Assembly: GCA_963969395.1 (NCBI GenBank)
Contig: OZ017805.1
Location: 10,912,001 to 10,976,000, forward strand
Source of the DNA: Pseudoscleropodium purum
Lineage: Eukaryota; Streptophyta; Bryopsida; Hypnales; Brachytheciaceae
Direction: 5' to 3'
DNA: 64,000 bases
The notes beneath the pieces were generated by a model. It searched no databases and had not been told where the DNA came from. It worked only from the letters and a program-made list of their open reading frames with translations. Shown piece by piece: positions 1-9,852 of this stretch (its first letter is position 1; each line of letters begins with the position of its first letter). A program made the translations under genes and the position numbers.

Positions 1-87
1 GTTCGTTTTGCTTCCGGTTGAGATCGGAGAGAGGAAGTGAGGAACGGGACGTGCGGCTAGGAGAGAGTGAGGTAGATGTGAGTGGGA

Positions 88-1746
88 ATGCCTCAGCTAC
101 GTAGGTCGAGACAAGCGAGTCCCTCTGGAGGCGAGGTGAAGCTCCGGAAAGTCATTCCGGTTATTCCCTCCACAGAGCCGGAAAAGGCTGAACTCATGGA
201 TGATCTCAAATCCATGGGTTGCGTAGGGTTTGCCGAGAAACCTTGGGGTTTTAGGGAGGAGAGAATGGTCAAGGAGCTCCTCGGAAAGTTGTCCAACCAG
301 TTTGACAACACCGTGAGGGGAACTCCCGTCAGTTGGAACGAGAGGATGTGGAGAACGGTTTACGGTTTCCGGGCAGGAGGTTTGGGAATGGTGAGCCGGA
401 AGGATGAGTTTGTCCGAGGGAAGTTCAAGGGAGCCGTCAACCCGAAGGACGGATACGCGGTCGAGGATTGCGTGGATGACCGACACCGTCGGCTCCTGCA
501 ATTCCTGGTTCCGGTTCTTCACCCGGAAAAGCCGACCAGGGTGACGATCACCCTCGGCAACACCATTTTCGGTGCCCTCAGTGGTACCCGGAAAGTGGAC
601 TGGGCACGGATCATTTCCGATCTCGTGGCCCAGCTGGTTAGTAGGGTTGGGAAGAAAAGGGCCACTCCAGTGTGCCCTTACCTCTTCCACCTCTATCGGG
701 AGAACCAAGTCCTCACCGATATGAAGGAGAGGGCGTGGAAGACGCAGGAAGTGCTCCTGAAGTATGGGGAGTCGGAGACGGATGACGAGGCGGAATCCGA
801 TTCCGGGTCAGACCGGGAGTCCAACGAGGAAGAGGAGGAGCTGATGCCGCCGATCAAGCGACAGAAGCTGACGCCTCCACACAAGCGCGGGACGCCTCCC
901 GGTCAAGACAAACCGGCCCCGGAGGAGAAACCGGAAGCCGAGAAGACCAATTCCGGGGGAGATCCGGATATGCAAGATCCGTTCAACGGTCTGATCAACG
1001 TCCTCTGCAACATCAGGGCAGATTGGGAGGTCAAGCACAGGACGCTTGCGGCAATCGGCAAGTTGGTGGGTGCGGCACCGGACAGCAAATTAGTGGAACA
1101 AGTGGCGCAATGCATCACAAATCCGGAAGAGACCCGGAAGCAGGAAGCCGAGATCCGCCGGTTACAGGAGGAGGTGGATAAACTGAAGGCAACACTTTTT
1201 GCCTATCAGGAAGACATGACGGCCGCCCGGGAGATGGCGGAAGAGACTCGGAAGATAGCCGAGCAGATCAAGGCGGTCCTGGGAGAGACCGGAACGGCCG
1301 CTGCCAAAGCGAAGCTCTTCGACGAGAAGATCCACGAAGAGAAGAAACTATCCGGTTTCCGGATGGTCCGGATTCTCGCGGACTTCGCTGAGCAGGTGGA
1401 GACGGCAATGGTGGAGGGGCGGAAGGCAGCGGACTGGATCGAGGAGAGCAGCCGGAAGTTGACGGGAGCGACGTGCGACAAAGGTATTCACCTTTCGGAC
1501 ATCTCTCTACCGGATCTCTTTCCGGACGCGACCATTCAGAAGGATAGGAAGGATTGGACTCCTGAGTCCAAGAAGTCTGCACGGACTGGGACTCCGGGCA
1601 CGAGACCGGATATCACCATCGACTTGGAGTCTCCACCCGGACCGAATCCTGCGGAGGGGGAACGGGTCCGGAATTTGAGCGAAGTCTTCGAGGAGCTAGT
1701 CCCGGAGGTTGGAAGCCCGACGATAGGATCTCGAGTTGTAGGGTAG
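88..1746 (+). CDS. Element A-encoded nuclear/gag-like protein, copy 1 (552 aa)
   Basis: Function is not established. I start at the ATG at 88 (MPQLRRSRQ); the two preceding in-frame codons are GTG and GGA, and an upstream ATG at 76 is followed at once by TGA. Visible layout: a compact N-terminal region (about 20-225) holding a conserved MVKELLGKLSNQFDNTVRG stretch; a Glu/Asp/Ser tract (228-251); a basic NLS-like PPIKRQKLTPPHKR (254-267); a Pro/Glu-rich linker; a helical, coiled-coil-like region (about 300-460, heptads strongest at 347-400); and a Pro-rich tail with DITIDLES (508-515), which fits a SUMO-interaction motif. The N-terminal part resembles, from memory, the 'putative plant transposon protein' domain of plant retroelements, hence gag-like. 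Copy 2 differs by about 15 residues with no indel, so the frame is probably functional or very recently so. Confidence 0.75.
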   Translation: MPQLRRSRQASPSGGEVKLRKVIPVIPSTEPEKAELMDDLKSMGCVGFAEKPWGFREERMVKELLGKLSNQFDNTVRGTPVSWNERMWRTVYGFRAGGLGMVSRKDEFVRGKFKGAVNPKDGYAVEDCVDDRHRRLLQFLVPVLHPEKPTRVTITLGNTIFGALSGTRKVDWARIISDLVAQLVSRVGKKRATPVCPYLFHLYRENQVLTDMKERAWKTQEVLLKYGESETDDEAESDSGSDRESNEEEEELMPPIKRQKLTPPHKRGTPPGQDKPAPEEKPEAEKTNSGGDPDMQDPFNGLINVLCNIRADWEVKHRTLAAIGKLVGAAPDSKLVEQVAQCITNPEETRKQEAEIRRLQEEVDKLKATLFAYQEDMTAAREMAEETRKIAEQIKAVLGETGTAAAKAKLFDEKIHEEKKLSGFRMVRILADFAEQVETAMVEGRKAADWIEESSRKLTGATCDKGIHLSDISLPDLFPDATIQKDRKDWTPESKKSARTGTPGTRPDITIDLESPPGPNPAEGERVRNLSEVFEELVPEVGSPTIGSRVVG

Positions 1747-1897
1747 ATAGGATTTTAATTTCAGTTAGGAGTAGGAGCGGATCCGGATCCGAATCCGGCT
1801 CAATAGTATTAGGTTAGACCGGAAGTTAGATTAGGATGGCGGCGGACCCCCACGGGTTTTCCGCTCCTTTTTGTGCTTTTAGGGTTTTGACCCTTTG

Positions 1898-1906
1898 TAT
1901 ATAAAT
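1898..1906 (+). promoter_or_regulatory. TATA box downstream of the A1 ORF
   Basis: TATATAAAT sits about 150 bp after the ORF stop, in a stretch shared by all three A copies. In an LTR this would be the U3/R promoter that starts the genomic RNA. Transcription from it has not been shown. Confidence 0.45.
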
Positions 1907-2928
1907 CGGTTCCTGCGATGGGAATTGGGAGTTGTTCATTTTGCAAACTTCTTGTACTCTTCTATTCCCTTCGTTGTGTATCTCTCTCCAGCTCGACAGG
2001 ATTGTATGATGTGGAGTTAGGATAGTACGAGTTGGTTTGTAAGTGATTTCTCCCCTTGGTGTTTATTTTCCGATCCTAGGTGCATGTGAGTAGGTACAGA
2101 AGAGTTGGGAGTGAACTTAGTTCCTCAGCACGTCTAGAGTTTGAGATTCCGGGTGAGAAAGCCGTTGTTAGGCTAGGCGGGTAGGGAGGGATTCCTTAGC
2201 TGCGCTAGAACTCCCAGGTGGGAAATCCGGTCGAGTGTCCGATCTCCTGTGAGGTCTCACCACCCGTCTGGGTAACGGAAGAACTTTAGTTGATGTTGGA
2301 ACGGACGGGTGCACTTGTAACCACTTGTCTTCGCACGGATCGGAAGTAGCATCAAGGTCATTGTAGTACGAGAGGGTCGAGTGTGGGGTCTTTGTGTGAC
2401 CTACGACCCGGATTGCTATCTGGGTTGTTGTGAAGGACCAAACCGGATCCGGATTAGCTTAGGAGTTTAGAAGGTAGGACAGTGGGTCTTCAGCCACTAT
2501 AAGTCACGGAAGGAGTGGTGGGCCTACCACTCTCAAAATTAAGCGGCGACCCCTCTGATGGTGAAACAGAGGCAAAACTAAACCGGATAGGATTACGGGT
2601 ACAGGATGACCATCCGGACCGGATTGGACAGGACGGATTTCCAGAATCGGAAGTTGTGAGATCCTGGGATTTGGGTATTTGTACGGACCGGATAGTTAGT
2701 AGGACCGGAAGAAGGAGTAATCCGGTCTGTAGTTATCCGGTGTGGTGGTATTTCTGGTTCTAGATGTAGGACCGGAAAGTAAGATTGGGATACTGACTGA
2801 GCTTAACTGCTTAATAGAGCTAGATACTTCACAGGATCTCGTGGGTTCGATATTTAGAGTCACTTAGTTATAGTCTAGAGCGATTTTTGTGAGTATAATG
2901 GGGAATTGACCTGCCCTGTGCTGCGACA

Positions 2929-3620
2929 ACTACAACACTTTTGTATATTGACTTCTCCACATCTTTCAACAGATCCAAGGATTCAGAAAGATGGAAAAAG
3001 AACGGGATGAGCCCAAAGGGTTTGGACTTTCTGGCTACTCCAACCATCCTAGCCACTACATCCTAGTTGATTATCTTCCAATTGACTTTCCTATCTCCAA
3101 ATAGTACTCTAAAGATCATATTTGCTAAAGTGACTATAAGCCACATAGGTCTCTTTAGATTCAAGATTGAGAATAAGAATTCTAATACTCTCTTCTCTCT
3201 CAAGCTCTCATAGTCTATAAGTACATATCCATCTTTGGAGTGAACTAGATTGGAAAACTTACCACTCCCAAACTTGTCGGTTCGGGAAGCCCATCCTTCT
3301 TTGGTATTTGGGAAGCAATTGACTGTCCCCTATAGAGTGAATGTCCACTTTGATGGCTACCTCTTCACAATCTTCTCCCATATGTTGGACTAGTCCTCCA
3401 TTAGCTCTTACACCATCGCTTCATCCTACAAGTTCCAAGGCAGTTGTAAAAATTCTTGGTAGCCAATGTGCCTCGGATTCTCCTTTAAGTGCTTCTTTGC
3501 ACTCTTGTTCTTTGGGATGCACGAAACTATTGACCGGAGGATGACTAGATGTGGTTCCTCCTCAATCTCTGCCTTCACCATCTCTTCTAATGCATTGAGA
3601 CATTTCTCACCACCTTTCAA
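2929..3620 (-). pseudogene. Decayed A-ORF relative, third subfamily, N-terminal half
   Basis: Translating the minus strand gives a broken frame that tracks the N-terminal half of the element A protein. Matching landmarks in order are: a PWNL patch (A: PWGF), MV*ELMED (A: MVKELLGK), TDKFGSGKF (A: KDEFVRGKF), SKDGYV (A: PKDGYA), DRKVNW (A: TRKVDW) and PFFFHL (A: CPYLFHL). Stops interrupt it at several points. It ends where element A1 begins, so A1 probably inserted into it and the C-terminal half should lie beyond the window. Divergence is far greater than among A copies, so it is a separate, older subfamily. An open stretch at 3720-3920 (minus) could be its N-terminal leader, but I cannot support that. 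Confidence 0.7.
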
Positions 3621-4199
3621 GTTCCTTAGATCTTGAAATATTCAGACTCCTAAAGAAACTCACTCAAAAAAGAAACTCTTCTTCATATCCATTCTGTAGG
3701 AACTAGAATTTCAAAACTCTCAAAACTCCTTCACTAGAGCAAAAACACACAAATACAAATTCCAAAGCTCAGGTGGATCTAGAAACAAGTGAGGGGGGAA
3801 GGAGAGTGACCTTCCTTTCTCTTCTCTAGTTCTCATTCCTGTAGCTGTTGGAGATGACTGGTGCGGTGTTTCAACGGACTTTCCGGCCATTGAACGTTCC
3901 ACCTTTAATTTTGCCTGCATCCATTGGCTTCTAGATGGATCCCGATTACGATTTCGATATTGCCAAAAAGTCTTGTAACTACTTTTGGGCTAATTGTCCA
4001 GGATTTGATTCCGATTAGGACTAGAAAATACAAATTTCCTCCTTAACCATTTTATCTTAGTTTAGAGATCCTATGATTTACTAATCCATAATTCTAGTAA
4101 TTTCTTTGTTTCTAACTCCTAAAAGCAAAAAAATATACTAGGAATGTTCTTCTTACTTCAAATTCTATTTGAAGTAACAAGAATCTAACTTTCCAAGTT
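3621..4199. other. Interval without recognised gene
   Basis: Low-complexity AT-rich sequence with a short palindrome near 4155-4175 around 'attctatttgaag'. The minus-strand open stretch at 3720-3920 is the only notable ORF and has no recognisable motif. Confidence 0.5.
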
Positions 4200-5367
4200 C
4201 CCATAGTCAACCTCTTCCTCCTGTATTGACTTTGCAACTTAATAATGCATCAATGGACAACAAGAACCGATATGTGTTTGCTTTTTGTTCTTTACTTGTC
4301 CACTATGGCATTCTCTACAAGGTCTACATCAATTTTCTCATTGTCAAGCACAGTTATGAAGACAGTGATGCTTTTTTTGGTCGATGGAGCAATAAGTTGA
4401 AGGAAGGTGACTATCCCACACTTCTAAAGCTCATAAAGTCCTTCATGGATTGCAAAAATAACCTTGTAATATTTCATTTCATCAAAGAGGTATTTGATTT
4501 CAAAAGATATGAGCAAAGGTACTTGGACATCGGTGGGGATTGTTTGAAAAGCCATTCTAAGAAAGAATAGTTCAAATTTCACAAAGATTCTACTAGTTGG
4601 CCCATGAAGGAGTGCCGAATAGTAATCTACTACCATTGATTCCACGTGAAATGCGTGCTTCTACAGATGTTAAAAAGGGTTTGGACAGTTTCATTGCATA
4701 TTGGAGCCAAATGGCAGATGAAGAGGACTTTGGGGAGATTAGGAGGAAGATTGATTTGTTAAAAAAATACTAGAAAGATGTTTGAGCTGTTATGGATGAA
4801 CCTCTTGAGGTTAAACCGAGTTTGCAACATGGATTTTAGCCAAAGACCCAAATTGCCATCATAGATGTTGACAAAAGGCAAAATGATGGTACACTTGACA
4901 AAAACTATATGGAAGATGAAACCTTTAATGGGCGTAGGCGTGACCATCTTCAACCTTCATTCCGTATTGTTTGTAATGTATTTGTTGGTTACTTTGTCAT
5001 GGTGCATTCTGCTAATGGTGACCCGAAATCGTTTTGGCTTACGAAAGTAGTTACAAACCCAAATCCGGATCTAAGGCACATTTATATGATTCAAATACAA
5101 TATTGGACAGTAGCTTCTAGTCAACACATTGACATGCATATGTATGTTGGATGGGACACAAAGAAAGGTAATGTTTGGCGTGAAGATCAAGTAATATCTC
5201 TGACTTGGTCGAACACAAACTACATCATAACAACTTGGAAGCCACAATTTAGAGAACAAACTTTTGATCCAAGGGTTGCAATTCCAAAAGCACAAATTGA
5301 TATCATAAAAGCATTAATGGAAGCCTTTATGTTAAATTCCAACAACGATGAATCTTTAGAGCAATGA
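4200..5367 (+). pseudogene. DUF7869-like protein, 5'-truncated degenerate copy
   Basis: The frame opens with LTLQLNNASMDNKNRYVFAF and continues to YINFLIVKHSYEDSDAFFGR. This is the DN..DNKN...FAF / (V)GHTHEDIDA.F signature that I recall from the DUF7869 domain, an uncharacterised, possibly RNase-H-fold domain common in repeat-derived eukaryotic proteins. The GHTHED core has decayed to KHSYED. Two frames are used (4226-4570, then 4909-5367) with frameshifts and stops between. The same protein, longer, occurs at 36293-38988; this copy starts inside its C-terminal half and retains a C-terminal end (YIITTWKPQF onward) that the other copy lost to an insertion. It is not functional as it stands. 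Confidence 0.6.
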
Positions 5368-6705
5368 TGAATAGTCCATAGTTATATCGGTCAAGTTTTG
5401 ATTTGAAACATTTAGTAAAATGTGATGTTGCATTTTATTAGATTATTTGAGTAGTTTGCATGCATGTGTTGTGTTCTTTCTATTATGATAGAGGGACTTT
5501 GTATTGAAAATGATTTTGTTTAATAGTATTTTTGGATTACTATATTTCATTGTTCATTACTATGTATTTTTTTTCTCAATATTTGTTTGTTTGAAATTTC
5601 AAGTATCATGTTAAACTTGGAACTAGAAGATGGGACATAATTAATTTGATACATGCAAGTCTTTAATTAAAAAAGTGTCTCATTATATGCGTTTCAAAAA
5701 CATCTTAAATGTAAATTTCATCATTTTTAAGTCTCAATTTATTAAAGAGTCTCAATTTAATGGATTTTTTTTTTCTAAATGAATAATGCAATTATAAAAT
5801 TCAAACATGTAATGCAATTATTAATCCTTTTTTAAATACTTGAAAATATTTTAAATACATGTTTCAACGTGCTTAAGTCTCAATTTAATGAGCACGTTAT
5901 TTCTATAAATATAGTATATAATTAAAATAAGACTTGAAAGAGTCTCAATTTAATGAATAAGGCTTTAAAGTGGATTCCTGAAAAACTAGAATTTTGAAGG
6001 AAGGAAATAACCTTCAAACTTGTGCACCCCCTCTCCAAATTTTGATCTCTAAACCCTAAGCCGACCCTCAACCTCCGAATATGCGCCCCCCCAAACCTCA
6101 AACTCCAAATTTGAAACCGACCTCCACCACCCAAACCTGGACCTCCAACCTCCAACCAAACTTAGACACACAATCCTACAACCAATCCTAGACTCTTGAC
6201 TCTCAACCCTCTAACTGATCCTAATGTTTATTGAGGTAGTTTAAGTGCATGTGCCCCTAAACCTTACTAGTCTAAGTCCACGCAACCTCCATTCTTCTCA
6301 AGCATAACACCTTACACACATAGCCTTAATAGCTAAAACCAAAAAATTCAAACAAAATTATTTTATGACTTTGCAAAGGGAGGCTTACAATCGCAGATTT
6401 CTAGTTTGTAGCCCTTAAATTTATACAAATAGTTGCTAAATAATAAACATAATTAAATCCATAAAAAAATTTAAGGCACAAAGAAAAATAATACATAGAA
6501 AATAAGTATGTAGATCTTTAAGCTTCCATGTAACTAAGATTTATGTGTTTTTTTATAAATTAAAAAATTTTGGAAAAAAATAATTAATACTTGAATCATG
6601 AACTCATAAATCTTACATATGAAACTAAAGTTCTTCAAAATTGATGAATGAATTGGCTCTAGTATTTAGCAAAGATTTATACATTTCAAAAAAATGAGAA
6701 CTTTT
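5368..6705. other. AT-rich interval with scattered short repeats
   Basis: No gene seen. The 16-mer AGTCTCAATTTAATGA and close variants recur near 5731, 5747, 5875 and 5940. The stretch 6000-6200 is C-rich on the plus strand and opens a minus-strand frame that has no recognisable motif and looks like a composition artefact. Confidence 0.45.
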
Positions 6706-7630
6706 TGTAGAAGTATGGAAACACAAGCTGGATAGGATTAGTGTAGAATAGGGTGAGATAGACGTACAATTTTTTATTTTTTTGGTAACTCATAGGGATT
6801 CCTACTCCTTGAAGACTATTTTGGAAATAGTCAGTTTCTAGATTGCTAGATTCGAGATAGATCCAGAATTTGAAAAAGTTCCAAATTCTAGGAACCTATG
6901 TTCTAGGATTCTAGTCTAGGAAACTAAGGTATCATTATAGGAACAGTCTTCTACCCATTCTCCAATAGAAACTATTGGCTACACGACGAGTACTTAAACC
7001 TACCACCACTTTACTTTTATCCTTTTTTGGATGCTGAACCTCATGGACATACTTGAGAAAAAGAGTGGTGAATTAGCGATCGTAATAAGGAGAGAACTGA
7101 AAGGTTGGTGCCATTTGCACTAAATCAGGTTGTCAGGTGTCAGGTGTTGGTGATTCATGGTGGCGGTTAGCGATCTGATTGTATGAAAGTCTATAGTGAT
7201 AGCCCAAATGGTCTATTCGATCAATCCTTCTAATTTGGCCCACCGAGTGTAGGTAGAAGAGGCTCTAATGTATATCGGGTGTGTCAGATTGTTAGATAGG
7301 CTGTGGAGTATGAAGTACAAGGAGATGATCCAAGAACTCATTTACGGATTTCCAAACCAATATGAGTTGACGGTGACAAGTCGACTCGTAGCTCGATCAA
7401 AAGACATTTGGGCAGATGTATATTTGTTCAAAAAGAGTGGACTCGGATTAGCCGAAAGGTCAAATAAGTACATGATTGGAAAGTGCTGGAGTCAAGCTCA
7501 CGCAGAGGAAGCTTTCACCATTAGAGATTGCAAAAACAAAAGGCATAGACGGGTACTGTAATTCCTCATTCCGATCCTATATTTGGAAAAGTCTACTTGA
7601 ATTATGGTCACGGTGGCTAATACCATCTTC

Positions 7631-7866
7631 CAGGGTTGACAAATCAGTACGTCCGCCCCAAAATAGCGTCCGTAACCCGGACGTCCGTCCTCACGGATGC
7701 AGCGTCCCTCCCGCCGTCGGAAGGCGAACGGGCGGGGCGGACGGACGAGGCAGGGCGTACTGGGCGGGACGGGTGGGGCGGACAGGCGGGGCGAATGTCA
7801 ACGGACGCTGCGGACACAACGTCCGCGTCCGGACGTCTCGGACGTCCGACCGTCCTGTCAACCTTG
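7631..7866. mobile_element. hAT-type MITE, copy 1, TSD ccatcttc
   Basis: Starts CAGGGTTGACA and ends TGTCAACCTTG, near-perfect terminal inverted repeats, flanked by the 8-bp direct repeat ccatcttc (7623-7630 and 7867-7874). The 8-bp duplication and CAGGG start are hallmarks of the hAT superfamily. The 236-bp body is packed with CGTCCG/CGGACG motifs and is very CpG-rich against AT-rich surroundings. It encodes nothing convincing. It splits the B1 ORF relic, and the B2 sequence at 48850 shows the uninterrupted target. Confidence 0.9.
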
Positions 7867-8563
7867 CCATCTTCGGGGCCTTAGAGGATCGGATTGTACA
7901 TTGAAAGAGAGTGATTTAGGGTGTAGTAGGCAAACTAATTGATCACGTGGCTAAGGCAAAACACAATGCTATTGCCTCGTATCTATTTCACCTCTATGAT
8001 CACAAGGAGATCTTAAGTGGTCAAGAAACAATTCAATATAACACTAGAGTTGAGATCTTGAAGTACAACTTGACCGATGAACTAGAAAAGGAAGAAAAGG
8101 AATCTGACGAAGGAGGACAATCGAAAGAAGAAGAAGAAACTGTCGATCAAAAACGAAGGAAGTCAATGGATACAGTTGCACGAGGAAAGGCACCAACGTT
8201 GGATAGAAGAGAGTTGGGTCCAAATTAAGATCAGCATGAAGACTTAAATTTTTTTGAAGCCGAACTCTAGTGGATGCAACAAGCCAAACAAATGTATGGC
8301 GACATGGAGGATCACCTACTCCTCATTTCAAACAAACTCAAGGTAGGGTTGGACAAGATTTTGGATGAGATCCGGAAATGGCCGCATCCAAAAGAGTTCC
8401 ATCAAAAGGAGGAGCAAATCCAAAAATTGGAAGAAGAAAGGGATAGCCTCAAATCCCAATTAGAGTAGATGGAAGGGGAATTAAATGTAGCAAGAAAAAA
8501 GAAGTTGGATGCTCTTTGACTTGTCCATGATTTGAAGGAACTAGTAATGGTTTTGAAACATAT

Positions 8564-9852
8564 TGTCACATCCCTATCTCCTTTGGGTGCCGAAGTGCAT
8601 TAAAGAACAAGGGGGACCTTGGTGGTGACTCCCCAAGCCTTGCAATAGACTAAGAGTTTTGAGACACTTCCAAGCGAACAAAGCGTAGTTTTGCCCTGAA
8701 TTTGAAGGTTATGGTATAGTTTCATACATTTTTGAAAAGCTCTTTAAAAGACGCACCTAATCGTTGAAAGAACGCGTGATTTGGACTAGTTGGCTAGAAG
8801 TTATGGATGTTCAAAGTTAGGGGTGTCCTAATGACACCGAGACACTTTAGGCCTAATAGTAAGGGGTTCCTAAGGAATCCTTCAAAGAAATATAGGATAT
8901 AGCATACACTTGGAAAGCTAAAAACAAAAGGATGATAGAATGACAAGCATTACAAGGTTCTAAGTTAGGAGTCAAAAGTTATAGCCAAAAGAAGGGCTCT
9001 GGTAAAGGCGTGACGCCTCCCTCGGTGGATCCGAATCTTTGAAGGGCCATAACTTTGTGAGAACTTGTCCAAATGGGACAAGTGAATAGTCCATCGACAT
9101 CTACTTGTCGCTTAGATGTTTTGAATGGGCTCGCATGTTGAATTTGGAGCTCTAAGCATAGAGTTAAGTCATTTGGAAGTTCGAAAGTTCAAATGGTGAG
9201 GAAACGAAGGGAGTTCAAATTGGAGTCGAATGGTCTTCCAAAACCCAAGGTGGGTTGGGAACCCCCTTTGGTATATAGAAAGGGGGGTCTATTAAATCCT
9301 ACAGAAAGTACTATAGGAGGGGTTGGGCTTCCTCCTCACTCACTCTTGGAGCCTTGGTGAGTCTTGATGAACCCCAATGACTTAAAGTTGATAGTGAGCT
9401 TTCATCACCGGCTCCAAGGCACCATAGGGCACTTGTGTAAAGTGTCTTATGGCACTGGTTGGGATGAAACCCCACCTCAAACTAGCCCACACTCAATGTA
9501 TCATGAGTGAGGAGTCCCAATTAGTAATGCCAAAGAGTAGCAAGTATATAAAGGACTAGTTTGGGATAAAGTGCCTCTCAAGGGTGGTGAGGACCTTGGT
9601 GAGTAGTGCCACCATGGACTTTAGGACTCCAAAATGGAGCTCCACCCCATGTCACCAAGTGACATGCCCAGTGTCAGGTGGGGAGTGTATGCTAAAATCT
9701 CAGTGACTAGGACTTAGCAAAGTGAGTTGGAAATGGGAGCTAACATTGTGGGTGGGTGTCATGTAGAGTGTTAGCTAGTTGTAGTTCAAGCAAAGTTGGA
9801 AACAAGGCGTGGTGAACCCATTGAGTAGTGAAGTGTGTTTTAAGCCACTACA
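8564..9852 (+). mobile_element. Solo LTR (1.29 kb), TSD catat
   Basis: Begins TGTCACATCCC, ends GCCACTACA, and is bracketed by the 5-bp direct repeat catat (8559-8563, 9853-9857). TG...CA ends plus a 5-bp duplication identify an integrase product, and the absence of internal coding sequence makes it a solo LTR. It interrupts the B1 ORF relic; B2 lacks it at the equivalent place. A TATA-like box lies at 9272. Family is not recognised; the start resembles many plant Ty3/gypsy LTRs. Confidence 0.85.
9272..9278 (+). promoter_or_regulatory. TATA-like box in the solo LTR
   Basis: TATATAG about 710 bp into the LTR, followed by a G-rich stretch, in a plausible U3/R position. No transcript evidence. 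Confidence 0.3.

Larger units (their letters stand above)
1..2928 (+). mobile_element. Element A1, LTR-like element with internal ORF (5' end outside window)
   Basis: The first base of the window lies inside a copy of the element that is complete at 31660-34961, so about 375 bp of its 5' end are missing. It then runs collinearly: 5' leader, a 552-codon ORF, a TATA box, about 1 kb of downstream sequence, and the terminal GCTGCGACA at 2920-2928. Near the 3' end is a 'cgtgggttcgat' motif that, from memory, resembles sequence near the LTR/leader junction of plant Ty3/gypsy elements. Its ORF region is clearly richer in G+C than the AT-rich flanks. The 3' flank is actac; the matching duplication cannot be checked because the 5' flank is outside. 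It abuts a decayed relative of its own ORF on the opposite strand, suggesting insertion into an older copy. Confidence 0.8.

Noticed and set aside
82..87. GTG as the start of the element A ORF (554 residues)
   Set aside because: In a plant nuclear gene the ATG two codons later (88) is the expected start; 552 residues is the better call.
97..708. 203-codon antisense ORF in A1 and A2 (also 32130-32741)
   Set aside because: It mirrors the real ORF on the opposite strand and is broken in A3 (only 70 codons at 46166-46378), so it is a shadow of G+C-rich coding sequence.
2515..2763. 82-codon ORF conserved in all three A elements (also 34548-34796 and 44110-44358)
   Set aside because: It begins with GTG, not ATG, and lies in the 3' noncoding part. 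Conservation reflects the youth of the copies.
2835..2860. tRNA-like 'gtgggttcgat' near the 3' end of element A
   Set aside because: It resembles a T-loop, but no cloverleaf could be drawn around it. Similar words occur in plant retroelement LTR/leader regions.
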